Assembly: GCF_000423445.1 (NCBI RefSeq)
Contig: NZ_AUHZ01000008.1
Span: forward strand, 62,001 to 126,000
Direction of reading: 5' to 3'
DNA length: 64,000 nucleotides
Source: Acidipropionibacterium thoenii DSM 20276
GTDB lineage: Bacteria > Actinomycetota > Actinomycetes > Propionibacteriales > Propionibacteriaceae
The number at the start of each line of letters is the position of its first letter. Positions within the stretch are counted from its first letter, which is position 1. Positions 33,647 to 45,458 of the stretch are shown here, one piece after another. Both the position numbers and the translations under genes were made by a program. Below the pieces are notes generated by a model. That model made no database searches. It had not been told where the DNA came from and saw nothing but the letters and a program-made list of their open reading frames with translations.

Positions 33647-34429
33647 ATGTACTGCGCGCGATGCGGAGCGAGGGTTGGACCTTCCGAGTTCAGCTGCCCC
33701 CGGTGTGCCCTGGACCTGCGGCTGTCCGGTGCGGTGAGGATGACCGATCCCGCCCTGGATGCCCTGCTCCCTGGTCACTCACGGCCGGGTTCCGGCAACC
33801 CTCCCGCCGGGGTCGCCCCCTCCCCGTTCAGCGCAGCCCACCCCGCCGCCTCGGCCGATGCCGCCACTCAGGTGCTCCCGACCGTGCTGGCAGCTTCTGG
33901 TGGCCCGGCGCAGACCCAGGACCTGACCCGGACCCAGGTTCTGGACCTGAGTTCCTCGGCTGACGATCAGCTCACTGAGGTCATCGCTGCGGGACCCTCC
34001 GGCGATGAGGAGGCGCCGAGGCTGCTGAACCCTCCGTCGGGCGATGACGAGCAGGCGGTCGAACGCACCAGGGTCTCCTCCCGGGTGGTGCCACGGCCCG
34101 ATCACGACCGGTCGGCACTTCCCGCGCAGTGGTTCCGCGATCCCCAGGCGGAGTACGAGGGGGCCCTCGGCAGATCTGAGCCGACGCCGGCTCCGGTCTT
34201 CACACCCCCGGCTGTGCCCCGGCCGACTCCTGGACCGGAGCCGGTCAAGAAGGTCAGGCGCACCGGGCGGCGGCTGGGCCCGTTGCTGGTGATCATGCTG
34301 GTGGCGGTGATGGCTGTGCTGGCCGCGATGGTCTGGTGGCTGTTCGGCAATCTCACCTCGAAGGCCGACGGTCAGGCCGCCACGACCGTGCCGGCCACGG
34401 TGGCCGTCGCAGCCGCAGCCCTGGGGTGA
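33647..34429 (+). CDS. Zinc-ribbon protein with C-terminal membrane anchor
   Basis: A 260-aa protein of unknown function. An N-terminal zinc ribbon (CARCG, then CPRC, four cysteines within residues 3-27) is followed by about 180 disordered residues rich in Pro, Ser and Thr with TQVL repeats. A single transmembrane helix near the end (LLVIMLVAVMAVLAAMVWWL) is preceded by a basic patch. Thr-Gln-Val motifs are similar to FHA-recognised phospho-Thr segments, but this is only a resemblance. ATG 33647 follows GGGGAGG. Confidence 0.7.
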   Translation: MYCARCGARVGPSEFSCPRCALDLRLSGAVRMTDPALDALLPGHSRPGSGNPPAGVAPSPFSAAHPAASADAATQVLPTVLAASGGPAQTQDLTRTQVLDLSSSADDQLTEVIAAGPSGDEEAPRLLNPPSGDDEQAVERTRVSSRVVPRPDHDRSALPAQWFRDPQAEYEGALGRSEPTPAPVFTPPAVPRPTPGPEPVKKVRRTGRRLGPLLVIMLVAVMAVLAAMVWWLFGNLTSKADGQAATTVPATVAVAAAALG

Positions 34430-34436
34430 CGTCCCT

Positions 34437-34925
34437 TCAGATCCGCTGCACGCCGCGCAGCAGCCCGGTCGTCGATCCGTCGGCCAGATCTGCCCAGGGG
34501 CCCTCGATGGCGATCTCGGTGAGGGTGGCCGGGGGGTACCAGCGTCCGATCTCCTCGGCGCCGGCAGGGTCACTGGGATAGGCGAGTTCGCTGGCCAGGG
34601 CCGGAACGGTGGGGGCGTGACCGATCACCAGCACCGAGTCGATCTCCTCACGGGCCTCGGCGATGGCCCCGCGCATGGTGTCGGTGCTGCCCCCGTAGAA
34701 CCCCTTGATCAACTCGATGGGGCAGTCCAGCCCGCTGGCCTCGAAGGTCTGGCGGGTGCGCAGGGCAGGGGAGCACAGCGTCAGCCCCACCCCGCGCAGG
34801 GCCAGCCGCTGGCCCACCTCCGCCGCCTGTCGGCGTCCCAGAGCTGTCAGTGGCCGTTCGGCGTCGCCACCGCCTGCCGGGATGGAGTCCGGCTGGGCGT
34901 GGCGGAGCAGGAAAAGGGTGTGCAC
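34437..34925 (-). CDS. SixA-like histidine phosphatase
   Basis: A 162-aa member of the phosphoglycerate-mutase-like superfamily. The catalytic RHA is in LLRHAQPDS at the N-terminus and the second His is in VIGHAPTVP. It is the size of SixA, which removes phosphate from phosphohistidine in phosphotransfer proteins; the target here is unknown. It is convergent with the zinc-ribbon gene (7 bases apart). The GTG start has CAGGAT 6 bases upstream, consistent with leaderless translation. Confidence 0.85.
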   Translation of the reverse strand: MHTLFLLRHAQPDSIPAGGGDAERPLTALGRRQAAEVGQRLALRGVGLTLCSPALRTRQTFEASGLDCPIELIKGFYGGSTDTMRGAIAEAREEIDSVLVIGHAPTVPALASELAYPSDPAGAEEIGRWYPPATLTEIAIEGPWADLADGSTTGLLRGVQRI

Positions 34926-34993
34926 CCGTCAATCCTGGCACGGCCGCGCCCCGAACCGGGGATGGTCCGGGAACCGGCACGGGCCCTCGCCTC

Positions 34994-34999
34994 TACGAT
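34994..34999 (+). promoter_or_regulatory. Putative -10 of leaderless esterase transcript
   Basis: TACGAT lies 6 bases before the ATG at 35006; no Shine-Dalgarno sequence is present. Confidence 0.45.
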
Positions 35000-35005
35000 G
35001 AGGCC

Positions 35006-36049
35006 ATGCCGCTGACCGACCTGTCACTGGAGGAGTCGCGCGGGTTCAGCCCGGCGATCCCCGAACCCGACGACTTCGAGACATTCTGGACTGCGACGCT
35101 GAGCGAGCACCGGGACCGCCCGCTGAATGTGCGGCTGACCCCCTTCGACAACCGGCAGCAGGTGACCGACTGCTGGGACCTCGGATTCGACGGGTATCTG
35201 GGGACGCCGGTCTCCGGATGGCTCCAGGTTCCCGCCGGGGCGACGGGTCCGCTACCGCTGGTGGTGCAGTACAGGGGCTACAGCTCCTCGCGGAAGGTGC
35301 CCTTCGCGTCCCCCTTCGCCGCGGCCGGCTACGCCCACATCGTCATCGACCCACGGGGCCAGGGTTGGGCCCATCCGACGATCGTCGACTCCGCCGGCGA
35401 TGACGGCCCGTGGGGGAGCGGGTCGGGGGCTCCCGGGTTCATGACCCCACATCTGGACGATCCCGCCAGTCACTACTTCCGGCGTCTCTACATCGACGCC
35501 TTCCGAGCCCTGCAGGTCGGCCTGAGCCTGGACCTGGTCGACCCCTCCCAGGTGGCCCTGGTGGGACACTCCCAGGGTGGCGCCCAGTCGGCTGCGGTGG
35601 CCGGGCTGGCCGCGATGACCGGGATCCCGCTGAACCTGGCCTGCGTCGACTCGCCTTTCCTGTCATGCATCCGGCGCTGCGTCGACCTGGCCTCCTCGGG
35701 GCCCTACCTCGAGGTGGTGAGCTGGCTGCGCAGCCACCCCTATCTGGTGGCCAGGGGGTTCGCGACCCTGAACTACTTCGACATCATGCATTTCGTCCCC
35801 CGGGCCCGCTGCCGGACGCTGTTCTCGGTGGCGATGATGGACGGCACCTGCCCGCCGTCGAGCGCCTGGGCCGCATACAACGCCTGGGGTGGCAGGCCCG
35901 GCACCGGTGCAGCTCAGGTCAGCAAGGACATCACGGTGTATCCCTTCGCCCAGCACCCGGCCGGCGAGGACGTCCAGACCTGGAACCAGCTCGGCCTGCT
36001 ACGGAAGGTCCTCGGTTCGCCCGATCCGGATACCGCCGGGAATCGGTGA
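35006..36049 (+). CDS. Acetyl xylan esterase / cephalosporin-C deacetylase family (CE7)
   Basis: A 347-aa alpha/beta hydrolase that removes acetyl groups from short xylooligosaccharides or related acetyl esters. CE7 signatures: RGQGW (in DPRGQGWAHP), nucleophile GHSQGG, catalytic Asp in MMDGTCPPSS and His in YPFAQHPAGE. No signal peptide, so it acts on imported substrates. It ends 5 bases from the convergent methyltransferase gene. Deacetylation of cephalosporin C is a known side activity of the family, of interest beside the nearby hydrolases but not proof of a link. Confidence 0.88.
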   Translation: MPLTDLSLEESRGFSPAIPEPDDFETFWTATLSEHRDRPLNVRLTPFDNRQQVTDCWDLGFDGYLGTPVSGWLQVPAGATGPLPLVVQYRGYSSSRKVPFASPFAAAGYAHIVIDPRGQGWAHPTIVDSAGDDGPWGSGSGAPGFMTPHLDDPASHYFRRLYIDAFRALQVGLSLDLVDPSQVALVGHSQGGAQSAAVAGLAAMTGIPLNLACVDSPFLSCIRRCVDLASSGPYLEVVSWLRSHPYLVARGFATLNYFDIMHFVPRARCRTLFSVAMMDGTCPPSSAWAAYNAWGGRPGTGAAQVSKDITVYPFAQHPAGEDVQTWNQLGLLRKVLGSPDPDTAGNR

Positions 36050-36054
36050 GCCGG

Positions 36055-37077
36055 TCAGCCGGCATCCACCGGCCGCAGGGCCACTGCCAGGTCGCGCTGG
36101 ATGGAGGAGTCCACCCGGTGCGAGAAGTGCGACCACTCCGGGCCGTCCTGGGGCACCAGCCCGGCCTCGGCCATCATCGCGAGCAGGTCCTCCCGGGCCA
36201 GTCCGTGGGTGTTCCAGGACAGTCCCAGGGCTCCTCCCCTGCGCAGCTGGCCCGCCCATACCGGGATCGCCTCGGCGAGCAGGGAGGCCGGGGAGCGGTG
36301 CGGTCCCGACTCGGTGTGGGCGCCGTGCACGATGCCGTAGGGGGCGTCGGTGACGATCGCGTCGAAGGTCTTGCGGCCCCACAGCTCCGCCGAGTCGCGG
36401 GTGTCGCCGGGAAGTGCGGCCAGGGTCAGCGGGGCCAGGCCGGGGAGCCTCACCTCGGCGTCGAACCGCTTGCCCAGGGTGCGGCCATCGCGGCGGAACT
36501 TGGAGCTGCCGGCACTGTGCTTGAGGCGCTTGCGGCGCAACCAGGTCGACAGGTGGGCGGCCATCGCCTCCAGGGCCCTGACATCGTCGTCGACCCCGTA
36601 GGCGTTGTGCCCGGCCAACCAGCAGGTGGCCAGGGTGGTGCCCCGGCCACACATCGGGTCCAGCACCGCAAGCCGCTCGCCGGCATCACGACGGGCGGCG
36701 GGGCCGCCGCGCAGCGCCGCCACGGTGACGTTGAGCAGCAGCCGGGTGAACTGCTCGTTGGTCTTGCCCTGGTACTTGGGGATGGTGACCAGGTCGTCGT
36801 CGAGGAGGTCCACCCGCGGCAGCTCGACCGGGCGCAGCAGATCCCCTTCCAGGGCGAAGCAGGCCATCGTCGCCGAGGCCCCCGAGATCCCCGCCAGGGT
36901 GGCGTCGTCGAGGTCCGCCGTCTCGAGCGCCAGGTACTCGACCCCGGCCAGGCTGGTCGGCTCGATCGGCCCGATCGCAGGACAGGTCAGAGCCAGTTCA
37001 GCAGCTGACAGCTGCGGTGACTGCCCGACGTAGACGTGGTTGGCCGACGGGGACAGCAGAACGAGACAGCGCGTCAC
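36055..37077 (-). CDS. TRM11/UPF0020-type nucleic acid methyltransferase
   Basis: A 340-aa SAM-dependent methyltransferase. The SAM motif is [15 protein letters not shown] (about residue 140) and the catalytic motif is DAPYGI, a variant of (D/N)PPY typical of base-amino methylases and of tRNA guanosine N2 methylases. The first 100 residues form a separate, poorly conserved domain where a THUMP domain would be in TRM11. The target is probably RNA. GTGA overlap with ppa. Confidence 0.75.
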   Translation of the reverse strand: MTRCLVLLSPSANHVYVGQSPQLSAAELALTCPAIGPIEPTSLAGVEYLALETADLDDATLAGISGASATMACFALEGDLLRPVELPRVDLLDDDLVTIPKYQGKTNEQFTRLLLNVTVAALRGGPAARRDAGERLAVLDPMCGRGTTLATCWLAGHNAYGVDDDVRALEAMAAHLSTWLRRKRLKHSAGSSKFRRDGRTLGKRFDAEVRLPGLAPLTLAALPGDTRDSAELWGRKTFDAIVTDAPYGIVHGAHTESGPHRSPASLLAEAIPVWAGQLRRGGALGLSWNTHGLAREDLLAMMAEAGLVPQDGPEWSHFSHRVDSSIQRDLAVALRPVDAG

Positions 37078-37634
37078 GCCAGGTTGACCTGGTGGTGCTC
37101 GTAGGGGGTGCCCTTGGCGCGGTCGAAGGAGCTGTTGATCTCGGCCTCGGCCAGCAACCGGCCGGTCCAGGTGGCGCCCTCGACCGACTTGCCGGGCTCG
37201 AGATCCTTGTAGACCGTGAAGAAGTGCTCGATCTCCATCAGGGTGAGGTTGCCGACATCATCGATGTCCTGCAGGTAGTCGCGACGGTGGTCGGCGCTGG
37301 CCACGCACAGCACCTTGTCGTCGCCGCCCATCTCGTCCTGCATCTGGAACATCGCGATCGCCCGGCACTGGATGAGGCATCCGGGGAAGGTCGGCTCCTG
37401 CAGCAGCACCATCGCGTCGAGCGGGTCGCCGTCCTCGCCCAGGGTGCCCTCGATGTAGCCGTAGTCGTAGGGGTACTGGGTGGAGGTGAACAGCGTCCGG
37501 TCCAGCCGGATGCGGCCGGTCTCGTGATCCATCTCGTACTTGTTCTTGGTGCCACGAGGAATCTCGATCGTCACGTCGAAGGTCATACCCTCCGGATCCG
37601 GGGCGGAGAAGAAGTTGTGGAAGTCGTCGGTCAC
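37074..37634 (-). CDS. ppa: Inorganic pyrophosphatase
   Basis: A family I soluble pyrophosphatase that hydrolyses PPi and drives biosynthetic reactions. 186 aa from GTG 37634, which has GAGAGGG 6 bases upstream. A start at ATG 37586 would give the length of mycobacterial Ppa ([12 protein letters not shown]), but its GGAGG is only 2 bases away. Active-site residues: [19 protein letters not shown], and GDPLDAMVL with the metal-binding Asp cluster. Confidence 0.94.
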   Translation of the reverse strand: MTDDFHNFFSAPDPEGMTFDVTIEIPRGTKNKYEMDHETGRIRLDRTLFTSTQYPYDYGYIEGTLGEDGDPLDAMVLLQEPTFPGCLIQCRAIAMFQMQDEMGGDDKVLCVASADHRRDYLQDIDDVGNLTLMEIEHFFTVYKDLEPGKSVEGATWTGRLLAEAEINSSFDRAKGTPYEHHQVNLA

Positions 37635-37704
37635 TGTCGACCCTCTCTTGTGTCGGACGCGCGGATGGCGGAAACTGTATAACCAGCAATGCGGAGGAGG
37701 CCGG

Positions 37705-39165
37705 GTGGCAGAGCATCGTCGGCGGTGGCCCCAGTCTGTGCGTTTCCTCATTCTGGCACTTCTGCTAGTAGTTCTAGCAGGTGGTGGCGCAATCTGGGGA
37801 CACGATGCGCTGAGGGCCAGTGGTCTGGTGAGGCCCACTGCATCCTCCTCCCTGCCGGCGCAGCTGTTCTCACCGACCCCGCAGGCCAGCGGTCCCGGCG
37901 GCCAGGGAGTGGTCGGCGCGGCCACTCCTCAGCCCAACTCCACCGCACCGGCGGACCCGGCCAAGGTCGCCGCCCGGATCGATGCCGTGAACCCCGCTGC
38001 GAAGGGCACCCTGGGTGCCGTCTCGGTCGATCTGGCCAGCGGGCGGACGCTGTACTCACGCGGTGCCGACACCATGCTGGCCCCGGCCTCCAACCTCAAG
38101 GTCCTCACCGGTATCGCCCTGCTGGACGCCGTCGACGCCGGCACCCGGTTCTCCACCAGGGTGGTCCGCACCGACAAGGCCTCGGCCAGCCCGTCCGCCG
38201 CCGGCTCGGCTGCCGGATCAGCGGCGATCACCCTGGTCGGCGGCGGCGACCCCTACCTGCTCTCGGTCCCCTCCGCGAGCTACCCGCAGTTCGCCTCGAC
38301 GCTGAATCTGGCGCATTCGGCCGCGGCGGCGCTGAAGGCGCAGGGGGTCACCACCGTGACCCTCAGCTATGACAGCACCTTGTTCACCGGGCCCGACTGG
38401 AACTCGGACTGGCCGGCCAGTTATGCCGATCAGGTGACCCACATCAGCTCGCTGTGGGTCGATGAGGGACGACCCGCGGGTGCCACCTCACGCTCGACCA
38501 CCCCGGCGCTGCAGGCCGCCCAGGTCTTCGCGGGTCAGCTGCGGGCCGCCGGGATCACCGTCTCGGGGACGCCGTCAGCAGCCAAGGCGCCGGCCTCGGC
38601 CAGCCAGCTCGCCGCCGTCGCCTCGGCCCCGGTGGAGGATCTGCTGAAGCGGGCGCTGCTGTCCTCGGACAACGCCGCCACCGAGGTACTGAGCCGCCAG
38701 ATGGCGATCGCCTCCGGTCAGCCGGCCAGCTTCCTCGGGGCCGCCGCTGCTCTCCAGCAGCACCTCACCAGAATCGGCGCCTGGCGTTCCGGGGCGGTCA
38801 TCAAGGACGGCTGCGGGCTGTCGCGCAACAACCGGGTGAGCGCGACGATGCTGGAGCGCGCCTGGCGGTTCGCGCTGACCACCTCGCGCACCGAGGCGCT
38901 CGCCGACCTGGTCCCGGTGGCCGGGGTGGCGGGATCTCTGAGCAACCGATTCTCAGGTGCGGGGGAGGTCACCGGACGCGGCGTGGTGCACGCCAAGACG
39001 GGCTCTCTGACGGGGGTGTCCTCACTGTCGGGCTGGGTGCGCACCGCCGACGGCCGGGTCGTCGTCCAGGCGATGATTCTCAACAACTCCCCGGATGTCG
39101 AGGCCGCCCACACCTGGTTGGACACCGCCTGGTCGGCGGTCGCCGGGTGCGGCTGCACAGCATGA
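37705..39165 (+). CDS. dacB: D-alanyl-D-alanine carboxypeptidase/endopeptidase (PBP4, peptidase S13)
   Basis: A 486-aa low-molecular-weight penicillin-binding protein that trims or cuts peptidoglycan stem peptides outside the cell. One N-terminal transmembrane anchor ([17 protein letters not shown]), a flexible linker, then Ser129-Asn-Leu-Lys132, SDN ([10 protein letters not shown]) and KTG (HAKTGSLTG). The GTG start has GGAGGAGG upstream and TATAAC at 37678. Divergent from ppa. Confidence 0.93.
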   Translation: MAEHRRRWPQSVRFLILALLLVVLAGGGAIWGHDALRASGLVRPTASSSLPAQLFSPTPQASGPGGQGVVGAATPQPNSTAPADPAKVAARIDAVNPAAKGTLGAVSVDLASGRTLYSRGADTMLAPASNLKVLTGIALLDAVDAGTRFSTRVVRTDKASASPSAAGSAAGSAAITLVGGGDPYLLSVPSASYPQFASTLNLAHSAAAALKAQGVTTVTLSYDSTLFTGPDWNSDWPASYADQVTHISSLWVDEGRPAGATSRSTTPALQAAQVFAGQLRAAGITVSGTPSAAKAPASASQLAAVASAPVEDLLKRALLSSDNAATEVLSRQMAIASGQPASFLGAAAALQQHLTRIGAWRSGAVIKDGCGLSRNNRVSATMLERAWRFALTTSRTEALADLVPVAGVAGSLSNRFSGAGEVTGRGVVHAKTGSLTGVSSLSGWVRTADGRVVVQAMILNNSPDVEAAHTWLDTAWSAVAGCGCTA

Positions 39166-39226
39166 CCCTGATCGATCCGGCACCGATCTCCTCGGACCGT
39201 GGACCGCTTCGGGGGATGCGGATCTG

Positions 39227-40213
39227 ATGGCGCGTCGGGAGCTGGGCCCCCACAGTCTGCGGGTGGGTCAAGCGGTGGCCGCGATGCTGGACGGCGTGCC
39301 GGACGCAGTGGTCGGCTGCTCCGGCGGACCCGACTCGCTGGCTCTCGCCCTGGGCGCCCGCTGGGCGGCTCGGCGGACCGGGACCCGGGTCACCGCCGTC
39401 ATCGTCGACCATCAGCTGCAGGCCGGTTCGGGCCAGGTGGCCGCACGGACCCTGGAGCTTCTGAGGGCCCGGGGGATCGACGCCCAGCTGCGTACGGTGG
39501 ACGCCTCGAGTGGCGACGGGGGCCCGGAGGCGGCCGCCCGGACGGCTCGCAGACGAGCTCTGGCCGAGGTGGCCGGTACCTCCCCCGTGCTGCTCGGACA
39601 CACCCTCGACGACCAGGCCGAGACCGTGCTGCTCGGGCTGGCCCGAGGATCGGGGACCGTCAGCCTGGCGGGGATCCGGCCGCGGGCCGGACAGTTCTGG
39701 CATCCACTGCTGGAGGTGCGACGCCGCGACACCCGGGCTGCCTGCACCGAATGGGCGGTGACGCCATGGCACGATCCCCAGAATGAGGACCCCGCCTTCC
39801 TTCGCTCCCGGGTGCGCGGCAGGACTCTTCCCTCCCTGGAGGCCGACCTCGGACCGGGAGTGGCCGAGGCGCTGGCCCGTACCGCCACCCTGCTGGCCGG
39901 CGAGGACGAGGTGATGACCGGCCTGGCGCGGAGCTGGCTCGATGGCCACGGCCTTCCCCGAGCCGAGGCGGTGTCCTCGGAACCGGGGGTCCTCCCGCTG
40001 CCGGAGCTGGCCGCCGCACCGATCGGACTGGCCCGCCGGGTGGTGAAGAGCTGGCTCGACGGCGCAGGCCTGGAGATCTCCTTCGCCCACGTGGAAGCCG
40101 TCCTGGGGCTCCAGGACGCCGAGGGGGGCTCCGGCGTCGACCTTCCCGGGGCTCGGGTCATCCGCCGCGGCAGGACTCTGGTGCTGGTGTCGAAGCACAC
40201 CCGCGACCGGTAG
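39227..40213 (+). CDS. tilS: tRNA(Ile)-lysidine synthase
   Basis: Modifies C34 of tRNA-Ile(CAU) to lysidine so that it reads AUA. 328 aa. The PP-loop is GCSGGPDSLALAL near residue 31; HTLDDQAETVLLGLARGSG is the second conserved segment. The C-terminal domain is short, as in actinobacteria. The ATG follows a GGGGGATG purine tract. Its stop is 9 bases before hpt. Confidence 0.92.
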   Translation: MARRELGPHSLRVGQAVAAMLDGVPDAVVGCSGGPDSLALALGARWAARRTGTRVTAVIVDHQLQAGSGQVAARTLELLRARGIDAQLRTVDASSGDGGPEAAARTARRRALAEVAGTSPVLLGHTLDDQAETVLLGLARGSGTVSLAGIRPRAGQFWHPLLEVRRRDTRAACTEWAVTPWHDPQNEDPAFLRSRVRGRTLPSLEADLGPGVAEALARTATLLAGEDEVMTGLARSWLDGHGLPRAEAVSSEPGVLPLPELAAAPIGLARRVVKSWLDGAGLEISFAHVEAVLGLQDAEGGSGVDLPGARVIRRGRTLVLVSKHTRDR

Positions 40214-40216
40214 GCT
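40211..40216 (+). promoter_or_regulatory. Putative -10 of leaderless hpt transcript
   Basis: TAGGCT overlaps the tilS stop and lies 6 bases before the hpt GTG. There is no Shine-Dalgarno sequence for hpt. Confidence 0.45.
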
Positions 40217-40222
40217 CGACCC

Positions 40223-40774
40223 GTGCGAGCTGCTGATCTGCCAGAAGATTTCGACCACGTCCTCTACTCCCAGGAGGAGGTGGCGAGCCGCATCGCGGAG
40301 ATCGCCACCGTCATCGACCACGACTACGCGGGCCGCGAGCCGTTGCTGGTCGGCGTCCTCAACGGGGCGGTGATGACGATGGCCGATCTGTGCCGGGCGA
40401 TGAAGGTGCACTGCCAGATGGACTGGATGGCGGTCTCCTCCTACGGCGCCGGCACCAAGTCCAGCGGCGTGGTGCGGATCCTCAAGGACCTCACCACTGA
40501 CATCAAGGACCGTGATGTCCTGATCGTCGAGGACATCATCGACACCGGCCTGACGCTGTCCTACCTGGTCGACAACCTGCGGACCCGTGAGCCAGCCAGC
40601 CTGGAGATCATGGCGATGTTCCGCAAGCCGGAGGCGCTGACCGCCCCGGTCGACGTCAAGTACATCGGCTACGACATCCCCAACGAGTTCGTGGTGGGCT
40701 TCGGACTGGACTACGCCGGCCGCTACCGCAACCTCACCGACGTCGCCACCCTCGCCGAGCACGTGTACAAGTGA
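40223..40774 (+). CDS. hpt: Hypoxanthine phosphoribosyltransferase
   Basis: Purine salvage: makes IMP/GMP from hypoxanthine/guanine and PRPP. 183 aa. The PRPP loop is VLIVEDIIDTGLTL and the flexible loop is VSSYGAGTKSSG. The tilS-hpt-ftsH order is conserved in many Gram-positive bacteria. Confidence 0.95.
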   Translation: MRAADLPEDFDHVLYSQEEVASRIAEIATVIDHDYAGREPLLVGVLNGAVMTMADLCRAMKVHCQMDWMAVSSYGAGTKSSGVVRILKDLTTDIKDRDVLIVEDIIDTGLTLSYLVDNLRTREPASLEIMAMFRKPEALTAPVDVKYIGYDIPNEFVVGFGLDYAGRYRNLTDVATLAEHVYK

Positions 40775-40893
40775 GCCGGGCCCCTCACGGGCCGAGCTGC
40801 ACCTCCACCTGGCCGGTCCTGCGGATTCGGGGTCGGCAAGGGACCCGCTGGTAGGGTCTGGGTCTGACCCCCACCACTTGGCATAGGCAGTAA

Positions 40894-43074
<2,181 letters not shown>

Positions 43075-43090
43075 TCGTGCCGACTGCTCC

Positions 43091-43096
43091 TAGGAT
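43091..43096 (+). promoter_or_regulatory. Putative -10 of leaderless folE transcript
   Basis: TAGGAT precedes two consecutive GTG codons (43100, 43103). The usual 6-base spacing seen at other genes here points to GTG 43103. Confidence 0.45.
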
Positions 43097-43102
43097 CGAG
43101 TG

Positions 43103-43729
43103 GTGAGCATCGATTCAGAGCACGCCATCCTCAGCACGGCCCCGCAGGCCGACCAGCAGCAGAGCTTCGTCGACCGCCCCAGGGCGGCCGCTGCGGTGCG
43201 GGAGTTCCTGCTGGCCATCGGGGAGGACCCTGATCGTGAGGATCTGAGGGAGACCCCGATGCGGGTCGCCAAGGCTGCCGAGGAACTGTTCGCAGGGATG
43301 CACACCGACCCGGGCGAGGTGCTCTCCAAGACCTTCGACATGTCCCACGACGAGCTGGTGCTGGTCCGCGACATCGAGGTGCAGTCCTTCTGCGAGCACC
43401 ATCTGCTGCCCTTCGTCGGCGTGGCCCATGTCGGCTACATCCCCGGCAAGGACGGCAGGGTCACCGGTCTGAGCAAGCTCGGGCGACTGGTGGACTGCTA
43501 CGCCAAGCGGCCCCAGGTCCAGGAGCGACTCACCACCCAGGTGGCCGATGCCCTGGTGGAGCACATCGGTGCCCGTGGGGTGATCGTGGTCGTCGAGTGC
43601 GAGCACATGTGCATGACGATGCGCGGGGTCCGCAAACCCGGCTCACGCACCGTCACCTCGGCGGTGCGCGGCCTGCTGCGCGACCCGGCCACCCGGGCCG
43701 AGGCGATGGGGCTCATCACCCGGGGGTGA
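43103..43729 (+). CDS. folE: GTP cyclohydrolase I
   Basis: First step of folate synthesis: GTP to dihydroneopterin triphosphate. 208 aa from GTG 43103; GTG 43100 would add one residue. Zinc and catalytic residues: [11 protein letters not shown] (Cys and His ligands) and CEHMCM, with [20 protein letters not shown] for substrate binding. It heads a spread-out folate cluster with folP, folB and folK. Confidence 0.96.
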   Translation: MSIDSEHAILSTAPQADQQQSFVDRPRAAAAVREFLLAIGEDPDREDLRETPMRVAKAAEELFAGMHTDPGEVLSKTFDMSHDELVLVRDIEVQSFCEHHLLPFVGVAHVGYIPGKDGRVTGLSKLGRLVDCYAKRPQVQERLTTQVADALVEHIGARGVIVVVECEHMCMTMRGVRKPGSRTVTSAVRGLLRDPATRAEAMGLITRG

Positions 43730-44132
43730 TCCCTCCCCGGTGCTCGGCCGGGTCGGTCGCGCTCGATTCCACACAGGATGAGCCGGCGGCGCGAGGGTTG
43801 CACCGCTTGACATCAGGTGCGACAGTGCCTGCTCCGGTGAGACCGCCTATTTCTGGCGGGAAGAATGTCACAGGATTGTGCATGGATTGAGCGCTACCTC
43901 ATTGTCTGAGCTGTGACCTCCTCCAGGTATCGCTGCGCTGTGGATCCTCCTCGCCGTCATGACCGCGGAGATCTGCATTCACGGCGTCGCCTGATTGGAA
44001 ATCGCTGTTGTCGACGGACATATCGGTGACCTTCAGACCGCCGATTCCGGGGCGCCGGGATCCGGTCCGCAGACCGGTGCAGGTGCTGAGCGGGGTTTCC
44101 CCATCGGCCCCCGGGGTCGGCATGATGACCCC
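43730..44132. other. Gene-free, lower-GC stretch between folE and folP
   Basis: About 400 bases without a convincing gene. GC falls to about one half in part of it (43860-43920). It has a small inverted repeat CCGCC-TATTTCT-GGCGG near 43845 and a TTGACA (43807) with no matching -10. An 89-codon frame on the minus strand (43899-44168) overlaps the folP start and looks non-coding. Confidence 0.5.
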
Positions 44133-45026
44133 GTGACTCATGTCGATCCGAGGGCCAGCGAGCCGCACCCGTCACGGACACTGGTGATGGGTGTGGTCAA
44201 CGTGACCCCGGACTCCTTCTCCGACGGCGGCATGTGGCTCGAGCCCGCCGACGCGGTGGCACATGCTCGTGGTCTGGTCGCCGAGGGTGCCGACATCATC
44301 GACATCGGCGGGGAGTCCACCCGTCCCGGCACGGCGCGCACCGCCGAGGCCCAGGAGCTTCAGCGGGTGCTGCCGACGGTGGAGGCACTGGCCGGTTGCG
44401 GGGTGGCGATCTCGGTCGACACCATGCGGGCGCCGGTCGCACGGGCGGCGATCGACGCCGGGGCGACGATCATCAACGACGTCTCCGGTGGGCTGGCGGA
44501 TCCGGCCATCCTCGCGGTGGTCGCCGAGACCGGCGTCGACTATGTCGCGATGCACTGGCGAGGGCACTCGGCCGCGATGCAGTCCGCCCAGTTGAGGCAC
44601 TACGAGAACCTGGTGAGCGATGTGATCGGCGAGCTGGGCGATCGGGTGGCAGCGGCCGAGCGGGCCGGGGTGCAGCGCGGCCGGATCATCGTCGATCCGG
44701 GGATCGGGTTCTCCAAGAGTGGGGATCAGAACTGGCAGTTGTTGCAGGCCATCGACACCGTCCAGGATGCCTTCGCGGATCTCAGGATGCTGTGGGGGGT
44801 GTCTCGCAAGGGATTCCTCGGCGGGCTGCTGGCCGGCACCGGTCAGGCCGGGCCCGGGCCGGCCGCGACGGGGCCGCGTCCCCCTCTGGGCCGTGACGCC
44901 GCCACCCAGGCCCTGACCTGCTGGTGCGCCTCCCACCGTGCCTGGGGAGTGCGCACCCACGAGGTGCGTGGCAACCGCGACGCCTGCGAGGTCTTCGCCC
45001 GCCTCAACCTCGGACCGCTGCGCTGA
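44133..45026 (+). CDS. folP: Dihydropteroate synthase
   Basis: Condenses dihydropterin pyrophosphate with p-aminobenzoate; the sulfonamide target. 297 aa. Conserved segments: VMGVVNVTPDSFSDGG, GGESTRPG, NDVSGG, and DPGIGFSKSGDQN. The GTG start has no ribosome site; CATGAT at 44121-44126 lies 6 bases upstream, suggesting leaderless translation. A Gly/Pro-rich insertion (about residues 225-245) precedes the last helices. Confidence 0.94.
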   Translation: MTHVDPRASEPHPSRTLVMGVVNVTPDSFSDGGMWLEPADAVAHARGLVAEGADIIDIGGESTRPGTARTAEAQELQRVLPTVEALAGCGVAISVDTMRAPVARAAIDAGATIINDVSGGLADPAILAVVAETGVDYVAMHWRGHSAAMQSAQLRHYENLVSDVIGELGDRVAAAERAGVQRGRIIVDPGIGFSKSGDQNWQLLQAIDTVQDAFADLRMLWGVSRKGFLGGLLAGTGQAGPGPAATGPRPPLGRDAATQALTCWCASHRAWGVRTHEVRGNRDACEVFARLNLGPLR

Positions 45027-45047
45027 CCTCCGCCCTCGAAGGACAGG

Positions 45048-45053
45048 TACCCT
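45048..45053 (+). promoter_or_regulatory. Putative -10 of leaderless folB transcript
   Basis: TACCCT lies 6 bases before the folB ATG, without a Shine-Dalgarno sequence, in the 33-base gap after folP. Confidence 0.45.
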
Positions 45054-45059
45054 CGGGAC

Positions 45060-45458
45060 ATGCAGACTCGCGACGATGTGGGGCACATCCGGCTGTGCGG
45101 GATCACCGCGATCGGATATCACGGCGTCCTGGAGTCCGAGAGGCGCAACGGTCAGCCCTTCATCGTCGACGTCGACCTGGCCCTGCCGCTGGAGACCCGC
45201 TCGGACCGGCTGGAGGACACCGTCAACTACGCTGTCATCGCCCAGCAGGTCGTCGAGGAGATCCAGGGCGAGCCGGTGGATCTCATCGAGACGCTGGCCG
45301 GTCGGATCGCCGACCGATGCCTGGCCGCCGCCGAGGTGGCCCTGGCCTCGGGAGAATCGGAGTCGGTCGAGGTCACCGTTCACAAGCCGCATGCCCCCGT
45401 CGGCGTCCCGGTCAGCGACGTCGCGATAGTCATCAGGAGGAACCGGATATGTCTTTGA
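45060..45458 (+). CDS. folB: Dihydroneopterin aldolase
   Basis: Converts dihydroneopterin to 6-hydroxymethyl-dihydropterin. 132 aa, normal length. Family segments: GYHGVLESERRNGQPF near the N-terminus (catalytic Glu), DTVNYA, and the late catalytic Lys in TVHKPHAPV. It overlaps folK by 10 bases. Confidence 0.95.
   Translation: MQTRDDVGHIRLCGITAIGYHGVLESERRNGQPFIVDVDLALPLETRSDRLEDTVNYAVIAQQVVEEIQGEPVDLIETLAGRIADRCLAAAEVALASGESESVEVTVHKPHAPVGVPVSDVAIVIRRNRICL

Noticed and set aside
43807-43812. TTGACA as a strong promoter
   Set aside because: No acceptable -10 hexamer lies 16-19 bases downstream and no gene follows closely.
43899-44168. 89-codon minus-strand frame in the folE-folP gap
   Set aside because: It overlaps the start of folP, has no recognisable family and its composition is not coding-like.
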